Positions 1 through 12,478 of a stretch of 64,000 nucleotides of DNA are shown here, in pieces. Position numbers and translations under genes: made by a program. The first letter of the stretch is position 1; the number at the start of each line of letters is the position of its first letter. The stretch spans positions 1,302,001-1,366,000 of the forward strand of contig JBANDB010000013.1 in the NCBI GenBank assembly GCA_037576215.1. The letters run 5' to 3'. This DNA comes from Armillaria gallica. Its lineage: Eukaryota > Basidiomycota > Agaricomycetes > Agaricales > Physalacriaceae. The notes below the pieces were generated by a model that was not told the DNA's origin, searched no databases, and worked only from the letters and a program-made list of their open reading frames with translations.

Positions 1-1640
1 CTTCTTCACACTTCGCCGCTGTAAATAAGCGGTTTGACATCTGCATGGAATACTTGATAACACCCTCACTATAACCTATCGCTTTAGTAAGTGCTAACAA
101 ATCAGAGTTCCAAACTTTAAGCTCGATACACTAGACAGCTGGTACTTTCATTTCCGGGGAGAAAGTTCGGGAGTATGTACCTGCTTGGACTCGGGTGTCA
201 TCCACGTCAAAGTAAGTCGCACGGCACTAAAAGTTATTGTGAAGCACTGAATTGATACGTTAACAGAATTGACCGACTCCTACTACCCCGTCATCTAGTT
301 GAAGCCTGTTACTCAGCCTCGGGGTTCTTCGACGTCACACTCGGATAAATTACGTTTGGTAGGCTGTGCTTTCCAGATACACAAAACCGAACGATGTGAC
401 ATTGAAACAGGGTATGTATACAGGACAAGTACTATTAAGCTGCCGGAATATTTTTATGAAAAGTCGGAAGGAGAGTCCCCACGCGACTCCAAGGCACTGA
501 CATACCTTTTCGTCGCCATACAACAGATCTGAACGTTTCGTCCACTCAAAATCACCTTTTTCACGGTACCGTGACAACCATTCAACTCAGCGGCTATCCG
601 GTCTGCACGGTACTGGTGAGTCAAGGATAGGTAGCGACACGTGCACGAAACGCCGATGGCTATCATTATTATTCACTGGAGCCACCGACACACGAGTAAG
701 ATGAGCGCGTATGAGCCTGAAAGGCGCTGATAGCCTAGTAATCGTATTGCAAAAAACTCGATGCACTGGAAACCGGACGTCCGTTCGTCCTTAACGGATC
801 GCAAGCGGACATTATCCGCCACGGCATTTCGAGCACGACTTCCAGGTTCCTGGTCAACCCACCTTTGCTTTTGACTGCTAAATTGTCTGGTTGTTTAAAC
901 AGAATACCGGTCGTTCCTTTTCGGCTATACACGGCTTTGTTTTCCCCCGGAGTCTCCTGGGCATCACAATTGGCTGCGTTCAGTACGGGGTAGTGCGACT
1001 TTGTGTCGGCTCCGCTCTCTCTGCTTCCCTCGGTGGGACCAGCGGAAGCAAATCCCGTACAAGCGCGCGCCACCCAACTCTCAACGGGGCCCGGTGCGTC
1101 AGAGTGATTGGTCATAAGACGAATTTTATTGGATTCGACGGAGGCAAATACCCTGGTAGAAATGGCCGACTGAGGGATTTGGACAGAATCTATCCATCAT
1201 CCAATCATCAAGCTCGTGACTGACGATCGCATGCAGTAAAATTCCCTAAATATGGATTTGTTGACCCCCCTGCTAAGAGAAAAACATCGATCTAGAAGGA
1301 GGTGAGAGGAAACGCAGTCGCTTATATCTTCTCACCCTTATTTGCCACTCCAAGGAAAACATAATTGCCAATTCAGCGGAATCAGAATTAAGCACCGTAT
1401 GCACCAGATCCCGGACTACTATTACGGTTTGCCCCCCGACATAATTTCGCCTGTCCGATGTCGCCGCGCAAACATGATACAATGATGATGGCAGTCCTAT
1501 TTGCTATTTGATCGACAATGCTTCTCTGATGGGCGCAAGAGTAAGCCTTGGATTTATGCGGGGTCTGAAATTCTCATGCATAAAGCTAGGAACGTAGTTT
1601 CACGACTTGGATTTGCAGTTCTACCTCTTCCACTCTAACC
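1..1640. other. No gene recognised (left edge)
   Basis: Open frames here are short, overlap on both strands and show no known motif or consistent splice chain. The stretch just before 1641 is the likely promoter of the transcription factor gene, with a pyrimidine-rich run directly before the start codon. Nothing else can be supported. Confidence 0.5.
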
Positions 1641-4099
1641 ATGGACGCGTCGTCACCTCAGACCTACGACCATGTGTCGTTCCAACTTTTCGCCCTCTCT
1701 CCTTCGATGGATCCCAAGGCAAATGGACGGATGTTACCTCAGAACCAATCCTGTCCGTACTGTCCCGCCAAGTATAGCAGACCCACGCATCTTCATAGAC
1801 ATATACGTTCTCGTAAGTGCCAACATTGACTACGGATATAGACTCCCCTCATTGATACACGCAAAACCATTGTTAGATACGCACAAACGCGTTCACAAGT
1901 GCACGGTGAGTCTTCAAATACGAGCCTCAAAGCATTTCGTCTGACGATCTCTCTCGCAGTTGTGCAACTCCCAGTTTGTTCGGCGTGATGTGTTGAACAG
2001 ACATATGAAATCGTGCGGTGGCCCGTAAGTGGTTACTGAGTAGTCTGGGACCCGCGAAGCTGATCAGCCCTTACAATTTCAGGCTAGCCGCCAATCGCTC
2101 AAAGAGAAAGGCCTGTCAGGTACGTCGACGGTTCTTGACCTAGATACAATGCTGAGAAAGCGTCGCTTCATTCAGTCCTGCGTTCAGTCGCGAGTAAAGT
2201 GCGATCGGCATCTCCAAAATCCCTGCTCAAAATGCGCAGCTCGCGGCAAAGCATGCATCTTCATCAGCGATACTCCCGGACGAAGAGAAAGCGACATCAC
2301 GGACGTATTTGATGGTTCCGGATCCTCCTCGTCCTCCTCGTCCTCCTCCTCGTCCCCGGCATGCTCGCCTTTCTTTTCGGTCTCGGAAGATACGTCTAGC
2401 GCGGGATCACCTGCTTCGCTTGATACGCCTCCGGATTGGGATCTGGACGACATCCTAGGGCTGTCCGTATCTCAAATTGAACAACCCGACAATGAATGCG
2501 GATGGGAGGCGTTTCTTGACAAGTTGTACCCTCCCTCTCATGACACTTCCGGCGCGATTGCACTCGAAAGCGACTACTTTGATTTGGACTTTTCGTCGGA
2601 CATCGTACCGACAAGTTTCGACTATAGCGCTAATTCCGTACCCCCGCTGATTGCCGATCCTACATCTTTCGACCTTGATGTTGACAAACGGAGATACCGT
2701 AAGTTTGCATTTTACAATGACCTGCCGTAACGATTCTTATCATTTCTCCAGTTTGTCTGTTTTTCACCGACTTTTGTAAACAGCTTCCGCTGGTGCACCA
2801 GGCGACATGGAGCATGGAGGGAAAGCCCCCTGTCCTCATTCGAGCTATGCAAGCGTGCGGGGCCCTCCTTGTCAAAACACGCGAAGCCGCGGAGTTCATC
2901 GAAGAAACTTTAGACTCGCGCAATTTGCTTTTACAAGAATTTGTGAGTAGCCGCTCAGGCGTTTGAGGTTCAAGTTACTGATGGCCCAAGCCAAGGCTTC
3001 ATGCAGCCCGAAAGATCGGGTATTTGTGATCCTGGCGATTGTGCTATTGCAAACTCTTGGCCTGTTTCACCAACGGCCGGAAACTCGCGTCGCAACCAGC
3101 GTTTACCACGGGATGTTGGTAATGGTGCGAATCTTTGGCTTTTTGTAGGTAATATCCTCTGATAGGCAGCCTACCTTTTAGATGATCCACCAGTCGGGAT
3201 TGATCGCACAGGAACGCTCCTGGGTTGTACCCAACATCAACGATACCCTCTCCTTAGAGCAGTCCTGGAAAGAATGGGTCACGCACGAGACCGCCAAGAG
3301 GTGGGCTACATCTTTTTTCTCGACATGGTTACAAACTCAGGCTCATGCAATTCGCCACAGGGCACTGCTGCTATCATATCTCCACGACTGTTGTTACTCG
3401 ATATATTTTTCAAAACAATCCTCCTTCCGTACAACGGAGTTCGATATTCATCTGCCATGCGACGAAGAATTGTGGAATGCGCAGACAGCCACCGAATGGC
3501 TCTCAGTGATCCAGGCGGCCTCGTTGTATGGAGCAGACACAACAATGCTGCGTGGAGCCGATTTCCAGCAGGTCCTGACGCGCCTCGGCGAGGCTCCAAA
3601 TATGTCGCTTTCCATCGATGACTCGTTCCCATCCCCGTTAAATTCATTTTCCCAATCCATCCTGATCCATGTCATCTTACGGGACGTACTTTCACGATGC
3701 ACTCCCAGCGATCGCTCCCTTCACGCTCTCCACAATTGGTTCCTACTGTGGATCCAGACCCCCGTAACAGCCAGGCTAGACCAGGATTCGCCGTTGATTC
3801 AGAATCCGCTTGCTTTTTATTGGCTAGCGCAGGTCCTGCTCGTTGCTATTGATGAGGGTGGTCCAGAGTGGGTGGCGGATACAGCTCGTTCCGGAAAGAG
3901 ATATCCACTCTTGAAGGAGTGGCTGGAACGCATACGGTTTTTCTTACGGCAGAGCCATGATATCCCTGTGCGTCTGTGGGGGGAGCTAATGGTTGTTCGT
4001 TCATCTCAAGCCTTAGAGGTGGAGTTCGACAACTTGTCGAATCCGGAATTGGGTTTAGATCAACCCAACGGTCTATCGTCCTTCTTCACCATACAGTAG
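1641..4099 (+). CDS. Fungal transcription factor with C2H2 and Zn(2)Cys(6) DNA-binding domains
   Basis: This is probably a nuclear sequence-specific transcription regulator. Eight exons fit one frame: 1641-1812, 1877-1905, 1960-2024, 2083-2119, 2176-2698, 2752-2942, 2996-3118 and 3182-4099, giving about 685 residues. The first three exons encode two C2H2/C2HC fingers (CPYC followed by HLHRHIRSH, then CTLC followed by NRHMKSC). Exons 4 and 5 encode a Zn(2)Cys(6) cluster (ACQSCVQSRVKCDR then NPCSKCAARGKAC). A serine run and an acidic, disordered stretch follow. From about residue 280 the pattern resembles the fungal-specific transcription factor domain (LLQTLGLFHQRPE, then YHGML and HQSGLIAQE). 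The 2943-2995 intron uses a weak AAG acceptor, so that junction is the least certain. Target genes cannot be told from sequence. The nearest recognised genes (P450, ATPase) are far away. Confidence 0.85.
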
Positions 4100-7000
4100 A
4101 TACTTTAATTTATCCCTCCATTTATAAGCATATCAACGTTATTTACTTATTTCATTGTTTTACTTATAGCCCATTTGTACACTAACATAGACAGAGAATA
4201 GATATTAACCTGTACATCCATATCCTTGAAGAGATGTTTCAATGTCCGTATCGCTGTTTCATTGCGAACAGATCTCCATGCTGAGCATTTTACAGGCAAG
4301 ATTGGAGATCAAACGGCCCTAGGCTGGGTAGTTCAAACAGCACGCAGCGATAAGAACCATCGTATTACAGTTCTCTATGTCTCAATATTAGTGATGTAGT
4401 CGGCTAACCGGGTATGTCACCACTCGGCAAAATGATCACAGTCAATGGCGCATATGTCTTTGCCATGGCGTATAATTTTCCAAAAGTTTTATACGTATTC
4501 AAGTGAAGAATCAGGGCTGAAAGGAAAGATTCAATGGAGATACTACGCTCAAAATTCAGAATCACGTAGTGGGATTAATTATAAGTAAAGTAATACGTGC
4601 CCGGTAATCGATGACAGGTATAATGCACCTGTGTCATGCCCTGCACCCGTTCATTGGATCAGAATCCAGAAGCACGAAAACAATGCGATATGGAAGCTTG
4701 TGGAAGCCGTTCAAACTTCATACACATTGCCACTGTAGCGGATAACTAATAGCTAAGGTCGACGCCAAATCTCCATCGGTTGGAACATACATCACTCCGA
4801 AATGAATAAACACAGCTATGCACCCCGCCCCGACGGTCCCGCGCCGAGCGGGATTTGTTCCACCGGTTTCGTAACTAAGTAATTCCTGCCGTCCGCAGCT
4901 TTTATATTTTACAATTATCGGAGTGCACGTTGTAAATCTAAATCAAAGTCAAATGAGTAAATCGTTGGTATCTTCAAGGGAAAAGTTAGAGGTAGAGTCC
5001 TTCCGGCGGTTAATTGGTATCGGACTTTCATGATTATCAACAAAGTATAAGTATACTTACAGTCAGGAACGCCTTAAATTTTTTTGTGATACGCTCTTAA
5101 CTTTCAAGTGGTCATGCAATTGTTCCGAGTCCTGAATTTCACAAGTACTACTCCTTCGTCTCGTTATTACAGACTGGAAACGAGGGAGGCTTCATTGCGA
5201 AAGCCTCGTACACCCGCTGTCGCCTGCCATCCAAGCTGCCAAGTTCGTGAGAAAGTAAATACACGAACGAGAGTTTACCGTCGGCTAATCACCCAGATCT
5301 CAGGAGAATCAAAATCTTTTAGGACAGATTTGCATGATGCATCGAGTCCTGGGCTCCGGGTATTCCACGCTAGTGTTAACTGCTTTTCTGGTGTTAACGA
5401 ATGGGGAAATATTTTGATCTTGATGAAAATCGAGATGAAGTCGAACGAGCGTTGTTTATCATATCGACCCTCGAAGAGCATGAAAGTTACTTGACTACAA
5501 GCGCGCGCCCGTTTCAAGAGTTAAAATTAACTGCCACTTGGAATTTGATCTTAAAAAAGGAATTAGAAATATCTATGGGAGCTCCGAAGGTGACGGTTTC
5601 CCACAGACCGGTGGGTAGGTCGAGGGACCGCACCATTCGAGATATTGGCAGTCTGTTTGCTTTCGCAACCCATCAAGCCCGACCGCACTGGAGTGTATTT
5701 TGTAGGCACCATCATTCTGACATTCGACGCGAGTGCTTGGGCCCATAATTAAGCCCAAAATACATCGATACGGCATTCTAAGAATCTTCCGAGATCCAAG
5801 AAGCTCCTATGGCGTTGCTCGTTAATCTCGGGCCCGCCCGCTGTATACGCCACATACAAGCACTCGGCCTTGAGGGAGCGGAGTAACATATACCATTTCC
5901 TTTTATGCTTGTTAATACGGTAGCGGAGGTGGGTCAGTACCGTGAAGGAGGAGCCTCACAGTGCCCGGGACAGCAAATGCCCGCACGTTGTGGCCCTGAG
6001 AATTTGAGATCAAACAGTTTCCTATTACTTGAACAATGAGCGTCGGGCTTGGAAATGAATGTACCAGGATAGTAAAACAGATTGCCTCACTACCCCCGTA
6101 GTCATCACATTTTGAAGGTGGCCCGGAGCATTTGTCACAGACTCACGGTCAACTCTATACTTTGTTGTCGTTTGTTCTCTCGCGTACAATCTGATTGCCG
6201 AGTTGTACGGCCTCCTGTCAATGTTCAGAAGATGCCAAAACATAGATCTAAGAAGAGAACCATGCCAGGCAATTTCTAGGGCAGCTTGCTTGAAGAACAC
6301 GCGGGTGCTAATTAATTATAGAAAAGCGACGAAATCGCTCCAGACCGCATGCGAAGGACGCCGTGCGCCTTTTTTCTAATGGAATTTGGCATGTCCGGCT
6401 TGAACCAGTGCCGACGCGGTTCCTTTGGCAGACGAGCAGAGGACATCAGAGCATTGAGAGTACACATTCCTATAGCAGTATTAGATTATGAAATTTGAGG
6501 AGTAAGATATTACTGCGACTTGTCTCTGAACGTTTACGCCGACTGTTACAGTCTACGATTCTTGTCAACCAGATTCTTATCGCATGGACCTTGAGGTTTT
6601 CAACGAAAAGGACTCTGAAGTAGCTTACTAAGGGTGCCCGAGTGAAGACGGGGGATGACTCGAAGTCACACTATACCAGGAAAACGATTCCCAAGTGGAA
6701 GACGTCAAGAAAGGTCCTTGGAAGTTTCTGACCAAGTTCGTCCTAAAGCCAGCGCTGCATTTGAGGTGCAAATCGTGACAAAGTCCTGCAACATACCTAC
6801 CTGATCCTGAGTACAAACACAGAAGAAACGACATCACTTCAAGAGGCTATTGCGTTGGTCCATTGAAAAGTTGCGCCGAACGTTCAACGGTTAAAAGGGA
6901 TTTCTGGGGTGACCGGCCCGTCTCTCCGTTTCCCGCCAACGTCACAGCCATGCCTTCCTTTCCCTCCACCATCACCCCTGGCGGACCTCATTGCTTATTA

Positions 7001-8678
7001 GGCCTGCGTGCCGGCCACATAACAAAGGACAAGTACCATCACTACGACTTTCCCCTGGCGACCAAGCTTTCTATTTGCGGGATTTGGTACCGTAACTTTT
7101 AAGCAGCATCAAAAATAAAGCGAGAATGCGGGCGTCTCCTGCCTCGGCTGCTGTACTTATGGATTCTTCATCGTTTTCGCAGACCAGAACTGGTGGGAAA
7201 TGGGAGGTTGAAGCCTGCTCCAGAACTCAAATATCCGCGTACAAGCAATTTCCAGTATGTCATTTGGCGTCGAATCCGAGTACGGAGGATCACTGCGAAC
7301 ACATATAAGCTGTTTCCGTATGTTTCTCCGGTTCCTGGAGGACTCTGAACAGTAACCTACAGGCCCTCCTTTGAGCAGGTCACTTTGGAGTTGCTCAATC
7401 ACGCAATGCCGCTCGTTGGTAAGTTGAATAACCCCTTTGAGCATCCAGCTTAAGATTAACTGCGTCCTTGTAGACCATGCGTATCGGTCCATTATGTTCA
7501 CTGATCTTCATTGATGATACAAAAGACGTTCCCCGTAGTGACAACATTGGTGAAAGGACGGATCTCAAAATCGAGACTACTAGGAACCGCAAATGACTAA
7601 TGGTTGCGCGCCGCGAGGGAGACATGCTCCTTCAAGGGGCGCTCCAAGAGGCGCCTGTTTCTGGCAATCAGGCACTGATGCAGATAGTCCAGCTAAAAAG
7701 TGCTCATTCCATCATGGTTTATCGATGTCATGGAATGAATTCAATTGAAATGGGACAATCGTTTCGCCTATGGCTATTTATGTTTGTTGGGACCTCTTCA
7801 ACAAATTGCGTCTCCTTCGAGGCATGTACGTCCTTCCCCATCGGCACTGGCCTCCATCAGATATCACATTCAGATTCTGGGATTTGGGTGTCCGCGATGA
7901 TTTTGCATTACTTCAACAGAGACCGAGTGTTCCCCCCTCGTTGATCGCAGCATGCTATTAGGAAAATATCCCCTGTTTGCGATGCTTACATTCGGCTGCC
8001 TTTACTGCAACACGAAATCCCAACGTAATGATGATTATTAAATTCAAAATTACACATTCAATGAAACTGATCACATATGCGCAGTAGCAGAACGACGGGG
8101 TTTTTTGACGATGCAAGAAGTAGAGCTAGTGTATCACTCCTGGTAAGCAATTTCTGGTCCGGCAAAACTCGGCGAAAATGGTGGATAACACACGACAATT
8201 AGATCCAAACATTTGATCACAGCGAAATGAGTCGGGATTCCCTTTAATGGCAAAGCCGACGGATTTCCCCGTGGTCAGAAGAACGCGTAAAACATTCTAT
8301 CTTAATTACAGTCATTTTCCTTGCTTTTGACCGGCGCAAGTTGTTCACATGTCAGGTGTGCGTAAGTGATTTCAGGTTGTCCTCACACCACTCATCCGGT
8401 TCCAGTTTTCCCCGCGACGCTGTTCTTGGCAGAATGTCACACCGAAAGTTCACGGCGTGATGTATTGTCTTGTCCTTTACATTGTCGGTGTACGCACCGA
8501 AAAGGAGTAAATTACATGTCTTTGTTCCCCATAGTATTGTCCACGACATGCCACCGTACATGGTTCAAGCACGCGCTCCTCAAATTGACAACTATACAAT
8601 CCCCTCCCTCTTTCCTAAGAACCACCACCTCCGACACTGATATCCTTGATCTTCACCTTCGTCCTTGATATCCCGAAG
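4100..8678. other. Gene-poor stretch, 4.6 kb
   Basis: Only short open frames occur, on all six frames, without recognisable domains, consistent introns or paralogues in the window. Frames at 5401-5748 (+), 6628-6837 (-) and 7770-7961 (+) were read and not recognised. No terminal repeats, tRNA or simple-repeat arrays were seen. It may hold decayed mobile-element sequence, but nothing in it proves that. Confidence 0.45.
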
Positions 8679-9179
8679 ATGTCAACATCGAATATCACCG
8701 AACGTGTAGCCGACATGCAGCATCACGGAGAGCTGCAGATGGCACTCCCAGCTCCTCGCTCCTTACTATCAATCTCTCGACGACCTCAGAGCCTTTCCAC
8801 GACGAGTCTTACGGGCCATTTTACGGACATGCGCCTCTCTGGGGAGCCGTCAGCACAACAAGTACCCCGGTCTCTACTTTCCATCTCCATGCAGCCTCAA
8901 AACCTTTCCATGACTAGCATCACGGGCCGTTTGGACGACATGCGATTATTGGAAGAGACACCCATCGCTCCACTTCAATGCGAAGGCACCGCCGCGGTCT
9001 CCAGTTCTGAGGTTCAGATACGACACAGCTTGTCCTTTGCTGTAGCCGCAAAGGCAATGGTCAGTGCGATTGGCATTTCTTTTATCGGTCTGGGACACCT
9101 TGGTCTGTTATCGCTCGCATTGTATCGGGGCATCATCATTTCTGCCCCATGCCACCGTACGTGTCCGAAGTATTGGTGA
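8679..9179 (+). CDS. Small protein with three tandem ~35-residue repeats and a membrane helix (hypothetical)
   Basis: The family is not recognised. From the ATG at 8679 the frame encodes three imperfect repeats. Units end in or contain PAPRSLLSIS and VPRSLLSIS, and each carries a core like SLTGHFTDMRL or SITGRLDDMRL. The third unit is followed by a hydrophobic helix (AIGISFIGLGHLGLLSLAL) near residues 130-150. The continuous frame stops at 9179. A good donor (GTACGT at 9157) lies just before that stop, so the true protein may splice on towards 9200-9700. The repeat pattern argues that the frame is really translated. One helix at the end suggests a tail-anchored or single-pass membrane protein, which is inference. 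No neighbour gives a functional hint. Confidence 0.5.
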   Translation: MSTSNITERVADMQHHGELQMALPAPRSLLSISRRPQSLSTTSLTGHFTDMRLSGEPSAQQVPRSLLSISMQPQNLSMTSITGRLDDMRLLEETPIAPLQCEGTAAVSSSEVQIRHSLSFAVAAKAMVSAIGISFIGLGHLGLLSLALYRGIIISAPCHRTCPKYW

Positions 9180-9264
9180 TGTCAATTCTCGCTAACACGT
9201 CCGTTGCAGTCCTAATTCGCAGCCCTGTGCATCGACCGCCTTTTCTCCAAGAAAGGCCCAATCT

Positions 9265-9704
9265 ATGTTTAAGTCACGTAGATCTGATACCCAGCAAAGG
9301 TGCGCGCTGCCAAGGCTAGCAAGAAGAAGTCGAAAGAAGCACCTCCCGAAGATCCCATACAAGTCATGCCGCGTCTACGGCCTTTATCCGAGTGTCCAAA
9401 GTTCCCAGAGTATGATTTGGCCAACAACGACGAAATGGACGAAGATATGGATCGCCAGGATAAGGTACGAAAGGTCGCCGAATACGAGGCTCTATTCCGG
9501 CCTCATTGTGGTGGCCCGCCGTATATCTTGGATGTAGGTGCGTACTGATTTGCGTTGCTTGTCACGGGACCATGTATTGATATTATGGTTATCCAGATGG
9601 TACCGACGACCAGTTCAAGACTTTTCATCCAAGCAGAAATACAGATATTGCGGAATCAAAGAAATTTCCGTTGAGGCCAGCCATTTGGTAAAAAGCAACG
9701 CCAG
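9265..9704 (+). CDS. Probable further exons, lysine-rich and acidic segment (hypothetical)
   Basis: A frame from about 9300 encodes a basic stretch (AAKASKKKSKEAPPEDP), then an acidic segment (NNDEMDEDMDRQD) and the pattern RPHCGGPPYILD. It meets a donor (GTAGGTGCG at about 9534). A plausible next exon starts after the CAG before 9597 and continues in frame to about 9704. These may be 3' exons of the repeat protein at 8679 or a separate small gene. The exact joints are not settled. No family is recognised. Confidence 0.3.
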
Positions 9705-10517
9705 AGATATCTGGTTTCAGCTTGGACTTTATTATTCTATCACAATATTCATCCAGGACCCTTTGTACGGTGTCCGTTTCTATGTTTAAGGCCACGCTGC
9801 TTCCTATAAACATCGTCCATATACGTTCTTACAAGTTTCAGCATATCTTCAACAATCATCCCAGGACCCTGAAGTGCCGGCATCTTCAAAGAGACATTTG
9901 TATTTCTGAGGCGGTACCATACCAACACCATCTCCATCCCATGCTCTTGATGGAACCAGAACGGCCGGCGGCCTAGCGCAGAAACGAACTCAAGAATAGT
10001 TTCCTGTCGTAGGGTCCGACCTATGTGTCACAGTGTTGGCTGCTGTTTCAATTTTCTGGTATAGAACCCTTTCATACGCCTCGCGACAGTCCGAGTCCAT
10101 TTAATGAGTTCCGTGAGGGTCTCATAAAGCCAAATTACTAGGCTAACTTGCACTTAATATGCCAGACATCGCTGGCGAATCTAACGTCCCCCTCCCAGCC
10201 ATATCTTGTGGCTGGTATCCGCTTGGGAATTCTTTCGTGTCAACACAAACATTATGAAGCACTGCTTTCCTTTCCTTCGAGAACACCTTCGTACATCATT
10301 GAACAACATGCTTTCCTGAAAGAGGGTTACTCATTAAGATGGTGGAGGTATCGCGCCAAAGGAGATCACGTTCCCGTGATGGCTTCCATGAGTAATTCAC
10401 GGCGGCAAGGAGATTCAAGTGCCAATGTCGGAGTGATGAGTCGGGAAAAAGCTCATATTATGTACAATACTAGATCTTATTCTTTATGCTTTGCACAAAT
10501 GGTTCCCAAACAATCAT
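9705..10517. other. No gene recognised between 9.7 and 10.5 kb
   Basis: Short frames on both strands, including one of 149 codons on the plus strand that ends inside the F-box gene on the opposite strand. None shows a motif. The right part is the 3' flank of the F-box gene. Confidence 0.4.
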
Positions 10518-12115
10518 TCATTGCCAAGGCATCGCGATATTGTAGTCTTCGGACATTCGGAACCTTTTCGTCAGGCTCATCGGCCAGCGATACATAGGTG
10601 CTTTTGAGCCGATCGAGTTACCATCCCAGATCACTTCTTCCAACGTTGTGCAACGTGCACAGTGATTCTGCCTCGACAAAATGACTACATCTATCTTTAG
10701 TCTCGATGAATCGTCTGAGAGAGTACAGCGGCCCAGGTCGAGGTGTATGAGGGATGGTAAAACAGGCTCCTTGTCGGCTGAAATAGTGAGCATATCGAAA
10801 ATGACGCAGGAAGATTCTGTGATCTAATTTTGAGTGCGGTGATTTTCGGTAACCTTCGAAGAAAGGCTTCAAGGGATTGGGTATCTTCCGGAGCAAGGAG
10901 TGAGAAGCTGAAGCTTAAGAATGTTATTGTTCCGGCGTGAGGGAAGTTGTTGGGGAAGACAGGAGATATTTCGGAATTGAGAATGAGTGACAATGCCTGC
11001 AAGGAGGGCAGTAGTAGATGCGTGAGCAACTGAGTTGCACTGCCTTGACCTTCAGGCTTGGATGCCTCACCAAGTTCGAAGACGACGACATTCGCAAGGG
11101 TAACACTCGCAGGTGTCAGTGCCTGGGAGGATGATGCGCCGTAATGGAGGATCAACTCTTCAAGATTGGGCATGCCCGCTAGTAAACGGAGATGGTCATG
11201 ATTCATCTGGTCTGATGTAATGAAGGCCGTGATTTTGTGATAAGGGATATCGTATAAGTCCGATTCTTGTGCCTTCAATTCCAACGTGGTAAGGTGGGGG
11301 GCGATGGAGAAGGCGTCAAGAATTTGGAAGTTGTCCTCTTCGGGAGGGTCGCTGTATATGTCTAAGCGTGTGAGCCTGCTGAAGAAGGCCTTGCAGCCAG
11401 AGAGTGATTGAAACGTGGAGAAAGGCAGCTCCAGATGGGCTCTTTTCCACCGAGGCGCTGTAGGTATCAGCATCAGCCACAGAGGATCACTGGAGAGATC
11501 ATCGTCGCTGATTATTGTGACAGATAAATTCTGACTCCGGGATCTATCGAGGACGACTCCTAGCATCCATGCTCGTTCTCGCAGGCGCTGACGGTAAGAA
11601 TTCTGAGGCATGAACGAAAGGTATATATCGGACCACAAACCCTGGGAGGTCAAAGCCACGGCTCTCCACTGATGGCAGACATGAGACAGTGTCCAAGCGG
11701 CCTTTCGCGTGTCTAACAAGTCTGTGTCAAGACCGATGCCACCATCATCCTCAGCCGTAACAGCCACAACAAAGATTTCACGGAGGATTTCATCCGGAAT
11801 ATCTCGTAGCGGATGAAGTAAGGCCTTTGCATCAGATACTATTGACAGCGTTCTTCCTTCCTCTGCCTCAAGGTATTCTAAGAGGATTCGAGTGGCGGCG
11901 ACCTTTTCCTGCAGTAGTTGGACATGGTCCTTGCCTCTGGCTAAGGTTTCCCGAAGACTGGTTTTTTCGAAGTCATGAGGACTGATATTTTGCCGCAACA
12001 GTTCCTCAACTCTGCTTGAACGACCACCGTACGAATAATCAGGGAGGAACTGGTAGAAATGAGAATCGAATCGGGATTTATCGACGGGGACAAGCATCCT
12101 GATGGTGGATGTCAT
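10518..12115 (-). pseudogene. F-box/leucine-rich-type protein gene with a frameshift near its 3' end
   Basis: This family supplies the substrate-recognition part of SCF ubiquitin ligases. From the ATG at 12115 the protein opens with a predicted coiled-coil region (residues about 55-95). An F-box follows (HPLRDIPDEILREIF, about residue 105), then a second helix pattern (LSHVCHQWRAVALTSQGLW), as is usual in Agaricomycete F-box proteins. Leucine-rich-like segments follow. The frame runs to 10697, but its last 30 or so residues lose the pattern. Another frame picks it up (VIFDMLTISADKEPVLPSL, then LIHLDLGRC and TTLEEVIWDG) and runs to a stop at 10518. The change needs one extra or two missing bases near 10800-10830, and no intron fits there. 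It is therefore a recent pseudogene or a sequence error. Except for this lesion the gene looks intact. Confidence 0.75.
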
Positions 12116-12478
12116 TGTTAAGCAGGTGGGTATGAATATTGCATTTCACTTGCCTATGCTAGCACCTTGAAACGAGAAGTCTGACCTTCAAGTTTTCTGA
12201 AAGTTGAAGTTCAAAATCAAACCGTCGTCACGCGATACCGGCATCGGGCCGGTAACATCCCGGCAATTGCCGCCAACCAACGTCAGGGGATCAATAAACC
12301 CCATCTCAATCGAAATGAGTGTGCAACAGCCACTACTACAATTACTACGTATTGACAAATGGCTAGTAGCTTATCTGCTTGTCCATTTCTTTCCTAGGCT
12401 GTATCAAATATCCTAGTACTCAGTACACAAATCGATGGTACCCAGTAGAGTTCAAGTTGCTGTGCCTGCGAGATAGCC
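12116..12478. other. Spacer between F-box and P450 genes
   Basis: Holds the promoter side of the F-box gene and the 3' side of the P450 gene, both on the minus strand. No other feature seen. Confidence 0.5.

Noticed and set aside
6628..6837. Possible C2-domain-like or transposon relic around 6.6-6.8 kb
   Set aside because: Only a vague resemblance over about 25 residues, not enough to support a call.
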